NCBI GenBank assembly: GCA_034440615.1
Contig: JAOTOM010005113.1
Location: 434,001 to 498,000, forward strand
DNA: 64,000 bases
DNA from: Ashinkailepas kermadecensis
Lineage: Eukaryota > Arthropoda > Thecostraca > Neolepadidae
Direction: 5' to 3'
A model generated the notes under the pieces. The model was not told the origin of the DNA. It saw only the letters and a program-made list of their open reading frames with translations, and did not search any database. The translations under genes were made by a program, and so were the position numbers. Shown one piece after another: positions 45,913-56,482 of this stretch (position 1 is the first letter of the stretch; the number at the start of each line of letters is the position of its first letter).

Positions 45913-47494
45913 TCACACGTGCATACGGTACATGAAATAAAACAGGTTGCCTATTTCTCCTGACTGGGACACATAATCCAAAGTTCTGCAATAGCACTGA
46001 TGAGTCCGTCCTACCACATAAAACGTTTCGTAAGAACATGACGTCGGACTGTACGCGACGAGTGGACACAGACGACATGTATAAAAGCGAAGAAGGTCCT
46101 GATATTGCAGATATTCCGGTCTAGGTGTATCAGTACAGTGTTGTGCTAGCCACATCAAAAATTTATGTTCTACCCTGTCAATTCGGGCCAGATGTGTTGT
46201 GGCTGCGTCTGTCCAGATGACGGAGCAATACTCAAGGCGAGACCTAATGTTCGCGTTATATGCCGCCAACAGAGCAATTTTCGAGAATTTACTACCAGGT
46301 ACACCTGCTTGCATTGATCTAATACACAGTCCGAGAGCTCGGTTCACAGATGACACAGTTTTCGCCACATGCTGTGCGAATGTCAATTTACTGTCCAGGT
46401 ACACATCCAGGTCTCGCATTACAGTCTCACGCTGCAGCGTTGTATCGTGTACCTTATATTCGAAGCGCACAGGAGAACGACGGAGAGTCATTGTGAACGA
46501 CCTGCATTTCAGAGGGTTCAAGGATAGCATCCAGTCTGCGGACCACTTGCAGAGGAAATCAATATCCCTCTGCAGGCGGGTCGCGTCGTCCACAGATGCT
46601 AACCTCCTAAAAATGTTGACGTCATCAGCAAACATTAGAAATTCCGAGTCAATCCTGCATGGCATGTCGTTCACAAACAGGGCAAATAACAGATGGGCCA
46701 GCAAGCTCCCTTTCGGTACACCGGAAGTGACGTCAGCCCAGTCAGGGACCGCCCCGTTGACTATCACCCGCTGCCGGCGACCAGTCAGGTATGAGCGAAT
46801 CAGAGAGATAATTTTGTCTGAAACATGCATTTTCGAGCTTGCATAGTAACAGCTTATGGTTGACATTTTGAAAAGCCGAAGAGTAGTCCGTATAGACTGA
46901 ATCTGTCTGGTAATCGGTAGCGATCGAATCCCAGGCGTGCCTAAAGAAAACTGCCAGGTTTGAAACACATGACCTTTTTGGAATAAAACTGTGCTGGGTG
47001 TCAGTCAGTACTGGTAAAATGCGAGCACTTAAAACATTGTAAATGTTTTCTTTTTGTAAAATCTTGCCACACAGGAAAAGAAGTGAAACGCCTCGGTAGC
47101 TTGTCGGAATTTTCCGGTTGCCTTTCTTGTATATTGGTGTGACGTTTGCCATTTTCCACCGGTTTGGAAAATTTCCCTGCCTGACAGTAAGGCTACAAAT
47201 TTTGTGCAGCGGAACGCATAATTGGTCAGCACACTCTCGGAGGATTCGAGCGCTGATATTATCTGGTCCACATGCTTTGTGCGGGTCAAGTCCAATGAGA
47301 ATCGTGTGGATTTGTTCAAATGAGTACCGAAAGTCTGTAAGAGTAGACCATCCGTAGTCCTGTAATAGAGGGTACTGGGCTACGTCCCGTGCTGTGAACT
47401 TGACTGAAAAGGCCCTGTTCAGCAGGTTGGCGCGTCCAACATCATCGCTGATTAACGTGTTTCCGTCTAGCAGAGACTGAACGGAACCACTCAT
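45913..47494 (-). pseudogene. CR1/L2-like LINE ORF, reverse transcriptase part
   Basis: Frame 47494-46742 carries GLDPHKACGPDNIS, VTPIYKKGNRKIPTSYRGVS, QHSFIPKRSCVSNL and VYTDYSSAFQNVNH. After a shift near 46870, frame 46968-45913 carries GVPKGSLLAHLLF, FADDVNIF with both catalytic aspartates, and IRSRLEYCSVIW in the thumb region. The Gly-Pro after the LL of motif B is changed (LLAHLL). The pattern belongs to the CR1/L2/Rex1 group. The ORF is broken at two or more places. Confidence 0.88.
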
Positions 47495-47545
47495 TTTAAA
47501 ACATTTAACAAATGACCAGTATCGCTTTGGGTTCGTCTTAAAATC

Positions 47546-49100
47546 CTACACCAGTTCCCTCAGATAACTGCAGTAGCTGCGTCCGATCAGACGTTTGAAG
47601 AAGTCGCGTTTGTCTGTAAAATCGCGCCGAATGACACTGTCACTCGGGTGCCTTTTCATCCGACGATGTGCACATTCTTTCGTGGCTAGTGCGCGCCTGG
47701 CCTCACCGTCAAACCAGGGCGAGAGTCTACGGCGAGGAGTCACGACTGGCACATGATCACGAATAGCAGCTTCGATTAACGAGTAAAACATCTCAACAGC
47801 ATTGTCAACATCTAAGCCATCCAGCACGTTCCACGGTAAAAGTTCCAAACAGCGTCGCAATGAATCAAAATCTGCTCTCTTGTAGTTATAGGCAGTCGAC
47901 CTTGATACAGCTGGAGGTGATGGCCTCGGCAGAAGGAACTTAATCTGGACCTCGTCATGGTCCGAGTCTATGATTCCCTTCCGAAAGAAGGCCTCTGCTG
48001 CGATGTCGATAGTGAGCACCAAGTATAAAATGTTGTTGGCCCTTGTGACTTGAGTGACGTATTGGCGCAGGCCGTGGAAATCGCACGCTTCCAGGAAGCA
48101 GTTGGCCCTGGCCGTTGGTCTAAGCCTGACCGGGTTGGTCCAATCGGACGCAGACGGTACACAGTCAAGCTCAGGAATGTTGAAGTCGCCCAGGACTATC
48201 AATCGGCGTCCGGGCGGGAGCTCGCCTAAATGCCGAAAAAAATTGTGTAATGGCGTTGTCTTCGTCTGGTGGCCTGTAGCACACAGCCACCGTCACTGCC
48301 GGATTGCCCAAGTCCACCAGCAACAACTCAGCGTCCGGCACCGCCGGCAGACGCCGGGTCGGTAGCAGGGCGGCACGAATTGCACATGCCACACCCTCAC
48401 CGACACGCCCATCCGATCGGTGCCTGCGGAACCAGATGTGTTTGGGCAAGAAAGTCTGCAGCTCAGAATCCGACACCGAATCGTCCAGCCACGTCTCAGT
48501 GTTCGCTATGATGTACCGGTCGTACTCTGCCGCGGCCGCCCGAAGCTGTCCCAGCTTTCCTCGGATGCTGCGGCAGTTCTGTAGGATCGCAGTTATTCCC
48601 GACGGTGCACTCCTGAGGTGACCCTGCTGGTCGGGACCGACAGCTGGCGTCGGCCCGTCGGGGCCTGGGCCCGGGTTCAGCTCGACATCTCCTGAGGTGA
48701 TGAGGCGTGTCAGATTCCAAATAGAGCATGATTTCGCGTCATGTTCTATTTGGCTGCGGACATACTTTGCAGCTCTTCCAACAGGTGATGAGCACCTTGG
48801 TATGGGTGGAGCCCACAGACGGCGCGGAGCCAACACTGTAAAGCTTCGGCTCTTAGCGGTAAATGTCACTGCGTGTCTTCTTAATACCCAGTTCGAATCA
48901 TCACTTTCCAGGCCTGAGCAACGACCAATACAGACAGAAACCAACAGCGACAGGAGCAGCGACACGATAAAAAAAAACGTTCGCCCGGCGGGCCTTGCAC
49001 CCGGGCCAGCCGGTCGTCCTTGACCCAGCGACACGAGATCAGGCGTCCTGACCACCCGGCCACCGTACCGCCGAGCGCCCCGCGCGCAGAACCTGGCCAC
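47546..49100 (-). pseudogene. CR1/L2-like LINE ORF, leader with 2A-like motif and endonuclease
   Basis: The frame from 49100 first encodes a hydrophobic segment (about residues 42-59, FFFIVSLLLSLLVSVCIGR), then ITSGDVELNPGPG at residues 134-146 (48663-48701), a match to the 2A ribosome-skipping consensus D-V-E-x-N-P-G-P. The endonuclease follows: LQNCRSIRGKLGQL, NTETWLDDS, VAVCYRPPDE. A frameshift near 48190 leads to MIVLGDFNIPELD and SDHDEVQIKF. NILYLVLT replaces the usual N-x-L-D-L-V. The domain nicks target DNA. 2A-like motifs in front of the endonuclease are documented for CR1, L2 and related LINEs. Confidence 0.85.
48666..48689 (-). other. 2A-like ribosome-skipping motif DVELNPGP
   Basis: Codons read in the LINE frame give D-V-E-L-N-P-G-P with glycine-serine before it. 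The expected skip is between the last G and P, which would release a 144-residue leader containing the hydrophobic segment. Confidence 0.85.
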
Positions 49101-50016
49101 ACTGTACGAGCTTCGTCCGCCATGTTGGCACGGCTACACCCTCCAAACGCAGCACCGACACTAAGGGATTGTCGGGAGCGCACAGTAGCTGGAGAAGTTG
49201 GAACAGCTTCTTAACAAAGCTGATGTGAAGAAAATGGGAAAAACCTCCAAGAGATCGAGCAAAATTACATAATTCCACACGTCAGGTTGAAAAAGGCAGG
49301 AGCGTCTGCCGGCTAGCCACGCAGCGGCCGTGCATGCGCATTCAATTAACAAACAACACCATTTACCCTTACAACGAGAAAAAGGAGAGGACTGGCAAAA
49401 TTCACTCACTCTAGAGGACACATCAAGAAAGAAAATAATCACAACTCAATTCAAGCAAGAACGGACCGAAGAATCTCTCTCTCCCTTTCATCCGAGAACT
49501 GAGAAAATATAAATCGAGATGGCACTGACTCCAGTTCGGACACCAAACGCCACCTTTGGGAGGCCTCCAGCACCACCCAAGAGCAACGACGCCACAGGGG
49601 CTGCAACTATACGTAGGCAGCCTGCAAAAGTGCCCTCCAACAGCACCACGGCAGCACAAACACAAGCTGCAGCAGCGCCAAAGGCGTGCTCCCAAGCCGC
49701 GCCAACGCCATCTGGCCGTTACGAAGGACGCCATCACCTCCCCGAAGAAACCCAACGACGCCATTTTGGAAGACGCCATCTTGAAACCGCGCCCGACAGA
49801 AGACCGCCAGCCTGCCACCAGTGCACAGTGTTCATCAGTGCTAACCAGTGCTACATCTACATCTACCTTCTAGACCTTCAGCTCATCTATCTGCAACTAC
49901 AGGTTGGTTTGGCGGTGTCCCTGCCCCTCCCGCCCCGCCGCCGATATTTGTAATAAGTCTGCACCTTTCTCTTCCAACCCCAACGCCAAACCCACCACCC
50001 ACTACACGCACCTAAC

Positions 50017-51175
50017 ATGACCACAGACACCACGCCCAACACCCAGACGGGTGATTTCTTCTTCTGCCGCCGGGATGATGGGGAGCCCATGGGCTCCCTT
50101 GACCCCAGGGCGGTGGAGGAGGAGATAACCCGTCGGACACGAAAGCCCCTACACGCACGCCAAATACGATCAGGGGCGCTTCTCATTCAGACATATAACT
50201 CTGACGACGCAGACATACTGACACGCATCACAGACATCACTGATATTCCAATCACCATAACACCAGCCGCATACCTCAACACATCACAGGGCACCATACA
50301 CGCACGGGAGGTGGCCTGGATGGCGGAGGAGGAACTGGCTCTCAGGTTTGAGAGCCAGGGGATCTCCTCCGTCTACAGGCCACCCACCCCAGTTTTGCCA
50401 AAAGCTGCGGACACTCGAGGGGGGGCGGGGGGGGGGTGTTGTGCCACGACACAACATTCACTTGTGCAAACTGTGCCACATCACACGACACAAACACCTG
50501 CACGTGCGGCACACTACGCTGCGTCGGTTGCGGCGGAGACTACGGCTCCCGGGACAGGGACAGCCTGCCCTCGGTGCACAAGGAAGAAGGAAATTATCCG
50601 TCTTGTCCACCTAGAGGGCTCACCACCTACCAAAACAACTCAGACAGACCCAGCAATCATAATCAGGCCACAACCCAAAACACCGCACAAGCACCAAAAC
50701 AAAACAAACCTCGACACTACTCACCCACCCACTCAGCACAGGCACCACCCCCAATACCTCATCGCGGAACACGCAAACCATCACCAGCACCAGACCCATC
50801 AGAACCATCACTAACACCACCCGCTGTAGGGGACGAGTGGTCTAGGGGTAAGTTGCCTGTCTCACAATCGAAAGGCTGTGGGTTCGAGTCTCACCCGTCG
50901 GTACTCTTCGCCCGCGGCCAATCGGCGTGAGAGATTGGCGACGCTACATGGCTTAACGGTCGATGTGTCGTAAAATCAATAACTAACCAACCAACCACAC
51001 GCTGTACGCAAAAACCTACGCTTTCAATTCGAAACACTCAGATTCAGACGACGACAACAGTTCCGACAATACCTCTTCCACTACCCATACACATACAACA
51101 CGAGCAAGGAACAAACCAAACACCACCTTTACCAACAACAACCCACACACCCGTGCCAAAACCTCCAGACACTGA
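50017..51175 (+). pseudogene. I-like LINE ORF1 (gag-like), second copy
   Basis: ATG at 50017 begins MTTDTTPNTQTGDFFFCRRD, homologous to the first copy. SGALLIQTYNSDDAD, ITPAAYLNTSQGTI and FESQGISSVYR follow. The zinc knuckles are CHDTTFTCANCATSHDTNTC and CVGCGGDYGS in a shifted frame. G-runs (50419-50425 and 50427-50436) lie at the same knuckle position as in the other copy, and the frame changes across them. After the SINE insertion the reading resumes to the TGA at 51173. It encodes an RNA-binding protein in the intact state; here it is broken. Confidence 0.82.
50829..50999 (+). mobile_element. SINE family A, copy 3, nested in LINE
   Basis: It starts GGGGACGAGTGGTCTAGGGG (box A), has box B GGGTTCGAGTCTC at about 50880, the body TACTCTTCGCCCGCGGCCAA, and ends in (CCAA)n. 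CGCTGTA before (50822-50828) and after (51000-51006) is a target duplication. The head resembles tRNA-Val with a CAC anticodon region (TCTCACAATCGAAAGG). Confidence 0.92.
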
Positions 51176-51540
51176 ACAACATCCTAACAACTCCCTCACC
51201 TAATCTCTCCCTGTTCTACCCATGAAGTGTACAAATATGACAGGAAGAAACTGACCACAAAAATAATAATAAAAAATAAACAAAAGACGAAAACAAGACA
51301 AAAGGCCAAAACCAGGGAAAAAACCCATTTAACAATACAAAAAGGCCCAAAAGAGTGCATGATGTGTACATGTATATGTTCTTGAAATGCTCAGAAAACG
51401 GCGATGCCCCGACCCCACCCCCATTCTACTCCGGTTCTGCCCGGACCACGACCTCTCAACTGGACGACTCTACAATCGTAAACAGCCGATATTACCTAAC
51501 GGTGGCAGGCTGGACAAATTCAACACGGGGCTATATATAA

Positions 51541-51735
51541 CATCCAGAGTTCATAACGTCCAAAGCTCACAACAACCAGGGATCATAACGTCCAAAATGC
51601 GAAGTAAAGTCCAAAATGTCTCGGATAGGGTGCGTTCATAACGTCCAGAGTTCATAACGTCCAAAACTGGCTTCAGAGGGAGCGTTCATAACGTCCAGGG
51701 TTCATAACGTCCAGAGTTCATAACGTCCAAAATAG
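51541..51735. repeat. 17-18-bp tandem repeat (TTCATAACGTCCAGAG)
   Basis: About ten copies of TCATAACGTCCARRGT with spacers start right after the 3' end of the ORF1-only LINE. Confidence 0.88.
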
Positions 51736-51739
51736 TTCC

Positions 51740-52870
51740 TCAGTTGTCCGGTACAGAAGCCAGCGGAACCCTGGTGGTGAAATCGTGCGGCTGTGTCTCC
51801 GCTTGCTGTCAACAGGTGGCAGGAGTGTGCGGTTATTGTCGCATGGCACCTCGCAAATGTGCTGCCAAATGTGGTCTAGTGGTTTCTTCAGGTGTGGATT
51901 CTGAAATCTTCTCCAGTTCCTCCAGGGGACGAATACATTTCCCCAGAGGGTCGCCTTCGGTGGGAAAATTCGTTGAGCAGGGGCTGCGCTTGAGAATACT
52001 GAGAGGCACCTTTTCTTCCGAAAAGAGCGCCTTTGGCTGAAAAATTCGTTCCAAAGGAGTGGGGGAGGGTCTTTCCCGGTCGGAGCGGAGCAACCTTACT
52101 CTGGGGAGCGAGGGTAAAGACTGCCGTGGGATGCTGGGGAATGTATCGGGACGTCGCTGTTTATCAGTTATCAGCTACTGGACGGTCCCCCAATGCCGGA
52201 ACTCTGGACTTTGACCATGAGGGGTGCGGCATAAGTTTGAATGCATACAGTTCAGTTTAGTGAACACATGGCATAATGGAATGGGCGATATTTTGCATTC
52301 GAATCCAGGGATATATTGTTCAGGCACAAAAGCTAGGAAATCCATTTTCCTCGCGCATTCTTATTTTCCTCGCGTTATTCACAATAGATAACCTCACGGC
52401 TTAAGAGAAAATACACATAAATTGTCATGTGCGTTGTAAGGAACATGAAAATACAGGGGTTACGCCCAAATAGGGAAAGGAAAACTGGACTCATTTCGGC
52501 CGGATATGGTGAATACACGACTAGAAACTGCTTTAAATGGTTCTTGTTCAATCTGATAGAGCATTATTGCAATGCGCGGATCCAGGCTGCAGGGTGGGAT
52601 GCATATGGTGCAAAAGATGCCTTTTATCTGATCGTATTTGCAAGGAACAGCCGTGCATCTATGTTGACCCCTCGTTGTTATGTCGTATTTCCACCATTTA
52701 GCGGAAAAAATGCTGATTGCATGAAATGCATCCATGCAACCAACGGCTTGACGGTTATTTAGGGTACTTTTATACTCATTTTAAGAACATGACATCCCTT
52801 ATTTGTGTGTTCTGGAACCGCTCCTGCACTGTCCGCGAAGTGCAAACAAAAATATTGCGAGGTGTCTCCA
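51740..52870. other. No gene recognised
   Basis: 51890-52090 contains a GGGG-rich dispersed-repeat fragment (AAAATTCGTT...GGGGGAGGGTC) related by eye to 44570-44690. The rest holds nothing recognised. Confidence 0.4.
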
Positions 52871-53036
52871 AGAAACCTGCTAGCCCATTCAACACCAAAT
52901 CGACAAGTGAAAGGGCCAAAATAACACCCAATATTTTATATTTTGATGAAAATAATTGTGTGGGGTTATCTGATGCACCGAATCCATTTTTATAAAGAAC
53001 AGATCAATGGTCAAGGAGTTACATACTGAGGCATTT

Positions 53037-53364
53037 GCCGCCCCGGTAGCTCAGTTGGTTAGAGCGCTGGCCTGCACTGGTCTCCCCTGTCCTGTCAACG
53101 CAGGGTCCGAGTCGCTTCACGCGCTCGCATTTAGCCCCCGGCTGGGAGGGTCAGTTGGCAGCTGGCCCGATAAGGCCGGGGACGAGGAACCGGGCGGCCG
53201 TGTCGGTGTATTGACGGCAAGTTAAACTTTCGGTCAAAATTCTGCCGTTGAACTGGAGTTCATGGATCGGGTGGTGGGCTGGGGTTCACGCAACAAGCTC
53301 TGCTTAGCAATTGAACCCTGGTTCATAAAGCAAGAATTCGGATTAAATTTTATTAAAAAAAAAT
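53037..53364 (+). mobile_element. SINE family B (tRNA-derived)
   Basis: It starts GCCGCCCCGGTAGCTCAGTT; box A TAGCTCAGTTGG is at 53047-53058 and the box-B-like GGTCCGAGTC at 53104-53113. About 230 bp of unrelated body and an A-run (53355-53363) follow. It interrupts the transposon arm between GCATTT and AAGGTCGCC. Confidence 0.82.
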
Positions 53365-53522
53365 TGTGAAAGGTCGCCTAACAAGGGTGTCTTTAAGGTG
53401 TTTAACTCAATAAAGAACAATCCGAACTGTGCCAACGTATATATCGGTGAACTCACAATAAACCACTGCATCTTTTGGCTCTTTCGGAATTCTCCTTTAC
53501 GGGCTATTTGAAACGTGACATC

Positions 53523-53537
53523 GTGACCTAAGGTCAC
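53523..53537. promoter_or_regulatory. GTGACCTAAGGTCAC palindrome in the transposon arm
   Basis: Everted AGGTCA half sites with one spacer base, kept in copy 3 (about 63385-63400) but not in copy 2. Binding by a nuclear receptor is only inference. Confidence 0.4.
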
Positions 53538-53916
53538 ACGACCTACTTTAACTTTCGGAACAGTCACAATGCGATCTTAAAAAAGTGCAAAACTGAAGTT
53601 CGATATTTTACCTTTCGAAGCAAGTAATTAAAAAAACAGTTTTCTCCTAAAACTCTACATATCCGCTCTAAATTAGGCATGCATGGTTATTTTTGCGCTA
53701 GTGTACCATTTCCTGTTTTAATAGTCTCTAAAATGGTACATCACTGAAATATAAGCCTGTTCACGACCAAGGCACGTGCTGGGATGAAAATGTTGGTTAT
53801 CTGAGCCTGAGTGTTGTGTTGCAGAAGTATTCGAAAACGTGATGTCAAAGGTTAAACAGAAATTACAAAATTTCTACAAATTGTGGTAGTAGACGATTTA
53901 TAAGTTATACCTTGCG

Positions 53917-54570
53917 ATGAATTACAAGGAGAGAGAAGCATCCACAACACAGCAATCACATTATGATCATCGAGAAACCATTCGCACAACCATTTATTGC
54001 ATCTCGAAAGTAAAAAAATCTGGGAATGTAGTGAAATATCAGGAAGGGCACAAACATCAGGTGGCGCCGTGTTTTCACTGCTCACTCTGGCTGACCGTGC
54101 TGCCTGTGAAGCAAGGCAATTTCTGAGGGTATCGGACGCAGACAAGGTGAAAGCAAAGCTATTTTATGAGTCTGACCAGATCAGCCGCATGCGTCTCGGC
54201 AAGACCGACTGTGTCACGGTGTGACAGGCTGATGGAACACAAAGTAGAGTTCAGAAAAGTCTTGTTTTGGGAAACTTGTGCGAGATATATGATCTATACA
54301 AGAAGAACCCTGAAAACCCTCGCACCGGTTTCTTAACCTTTGCTGCCCTTCGTCCGAAGCATTGCGTTTTGGCAGGCAGCAGTGGGACGCACTCGGTGTG
54401 GGTGTGCACTTATCAGCAAAACCCGAAACTGTTCATATCCGCTCTCGGCCTTCTCGGTCTCAAAGGCCGTGACCTCCTCAATCAGGCTGTATATGGCCAA
54501 GGAAAACCGTGATTGTATGATGCACAACTGTGACGACTGCCCTGGTGAAGTATGCAGTGGAATGTTGTGA
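53917..54570 (+). pseudogene. Unclassified transposon ORF, N-terminal half
   Basis: The frame from ATG 53917 begins MNYKEREASTTQQSHYDHRE. Frameshifts then lead through SLLTLADRAACEARQFLRVS, LFYESDQISRMRLGKTD, LCEIYDLYKKNPENPRTGFL, GTHSVWVCTYQQNPKLFISA and CMMHNCDDCPG. The sequence is cut by the right arm just after the CPG motif, so the conserved acidic motifs seen in copy 2 are lost. The same order is in copy 2 on the other strand. I recall similar uncharacterised ORFs, common in arthropod and cnidarian genomes, but cannot name the superfamily. Confidence 0.7.
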
Positions 54571-54859
54571 GTTCACCGATACATGATTTTGCATAATTCG
54601 GTTTGTTCTTCATTGTGTTAAGGACCTCAAAATACACCATTGTTAGGTGGCATCTCAGAAATGCCAGAGGCTATAGCTCCTTGACCATTGACCTGACCAT
54701 TCTAAAATGGCATAGCTGGATTCAGTGCAACAGATAACCCCACACAATGATTTTAATCAAAATATACAATATTGGGTGTTATGCTCTTGTGGATTTGTTG
54801 TGGATGGACCTGCTGTAGATTCAGCCATGTCGAGACAAAAAGTTGACATTATGACACCA

Positions 54860-55555
54860 TATATACATGAAAGCTGTGAACAGCCACCAAGTTTCGTGGA
54901 GCTACTCTCAATAGCAATTGAGATTGAAAAGCATGAAGAAGGGAGTAGGACTGAATCAGCATCATAAGCAATCAGGGTAAGACTAGGCAAAGTATATGCT
55001 TTCGTTAGCACGGGAGAAATATGGAAAACATTGACATTAGTGCACACTCGAAGATGGGTGTTTTGGGTTGCAGTGAATCTTGCGCACCGTACATGCGATG
55101 CATGGAATCCCCAGGAATGAAATGGAATAGCGCAGTGGACCAAGTTAATTATCACATATCTGTAAATCTTACCATGTCCATCCGTGTACAGAAAACTACT
55201 GAAACATACCATCCATTATAGGTGAATGAGGCTAGTTCCTCATAACATTGCCCGCTCTTTCTGAACAGCACTGGTTTTGGTGTTGCAAGTGGGAACGGCT
55301 TGCAATAGTGGTAAAATACGTTTGTACGATTTCTTGTGTTATTGCTGTTGATATTGCAGAAGTCTAGTGCTCACACTTCCACTCATAAGTGCTCTCTCAA
55401 ACATTGCATAAGTACTAAAGGTGTTCTGGTCAGAAAATTGTCAGATTGATAAGTGTAAATGAGAAATTAACATTAGCGGTCACCAACCAGGGGGTCTGAA
55501 CCATCACAACCCACCCCGGATCTGCAGCCATATGCAGTGGACATCATATTGTCTT
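54860..55555. other. No gene recognised
   Basis: Spacer between two copies of the unclassified transposon. No domain recognised. Confidence 0.4.
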
Positions 55556-56304
55556 CACTTTCTCTTTAGGCCCATTCCCCGACAAATCGACGACACCCAA
55601 TATGATATATTTGGATGAAAACATTTGTGTGGGGTTATCTGATGCGTCGAATCCAGCTATAACTCCTTGACAGGTCAACGGTCAAGGAGTTATAGCCTCG
55701 GGCATTTTTGAGATGTCACCAAACAAGGGTGTCTTTTGAGGCCCTTAATACAATGAAGAACAATCCGAATTGTGCAAAAGTATATATCGTTGAACTCACA
55801 ATAATCCACTGCATCTTTTGGCTTTTTCGGAATTTTCGTTTACGGGCCATTTCAAATCGTGATATCGTGACCTAACGTAACGTGAACTACTTTAAGTATC
55901 GGGACAGTCACAATGCAATTTGAAAAAGTGCAGAAATGTAGTCCGATATATCATCTTTCGAAGCACAAATAAATGAAAATATGGTTTTGCCCCTAAAAAT
56001 ATACATATCCGTTCAAAATTAGACATGCATGGTTGCTTTTGCACTAGCTTATCGTGGTCTGTTTTAATATTGGTTTAGAACAGTACATTACTGAAATACA
56101 GGCCTTTTGTTCGATGTTCGTGGCACGTATCCCATCACATGCAGGTATCCCATCACGATGGGTAATCCTATTCACCTTGAACTGCTTGAGAACAAATTTG
56201 GCGCCACATGCTGCCATTGCCACATGCTGAGCCTAAAATGAATCGCATTGGATCATGAGCCGTCTACATCGGTGTTATAAAATAAAGTAACAGAATTACA
56301 CAAT

Positions 56305-56363
56305 GCAATGCAATACAATAATGTGTTGCAGTACAGCATTATAATGCAATGCAATGCAATGAT
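56305..56363. repeat. Short (TGCAA)n-like repeat
   Basis: AATGCAATGCAATGCAATG with related units. Confidence 0.7.
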
Positions 56364-56482
56364 CTACAGATGTGCAGATCATCCCATACCTTGTCAGAAT
56401 CCCAGTTCAGACTGACGATCTGTCACTGCGATAATATTAATAAACACAATCAGTATCAGCGCACACACCAACACGTCTCACT

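Larger units (their letters stand above)
45584..49250 (-). mobile_element. CR1/L2-like LINE with 2A-like motif
   Basis: An antisense LINE about 3.6 kb long with leader peptide region, endonuclease, RT and a 69-bp repeat tail. Boundaries are approximate. Several frameshifts make it inactive. Confidence 0.85.
49500..51532 (+). mobile_element. ORF1-only derivative of the I-like LINE
   Basis: It shares the leader (GGTTGGTTTGGCGGTGTCCC near 49905), ORF1, A-rich 3' UTR, the TTCTTGAAATG...CGGCGATGCCCC segment and the exact 3' end GGTGGCAGGCTGGACAAATT with the element at 32890-39181. Between the ORF1 stop (51173-51175) and the 3' UTR there is no endonuclease, RT or RNase H. A SINE is nested at 50829-50999. 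The 5' limit is approximate. Confidence 0.85.
52880..54850 (+). mobile_element. Long-TIR DNA transposon, unclassified, copy 1 (internally deleted)
   Basis: The left arm starts near 52895 (AAATCGACAAGTGAAAGGGC ... GTGTGGGGTTATCTGATGC), and the right arm (about 54560-54850) is its inverted copy (ATAACCCCACACA..., GCTATAGCTCCTTGACC). The same arms occur at 55570-55900 and 63300-63740. The inner ORF is truncated where the right arm begins. SINE B is nested in the left arm. Confidence 0.8.

Noticed and set aside
45995..46040. CTGATGAGTCCGTC, resembling a hammerhead ribozyme core
   Set aside because: No GAAA block follows at the required place, and the segment is LINE coding sequence on the other strand.
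49519..49953. 144-codon + frame beginning MALTPVRTP
   Set aside because: It lies in the LINE leader, overlaps another open frame and shows no conserved domain; the leader interpretation is simpler.
50829..50905. Functional tRNA gene candidate
   Set aside because: The anticodon stem is mismatched, and the same sequence recurs with a non-tRNA body and target duplications, so it is a SINE.
53037..53113. Functional tRNA-Ile/Ala-like gene
   Set aside because: There is no proper anticodon arm, and a long body and A-tail follow; it is a SINE head.
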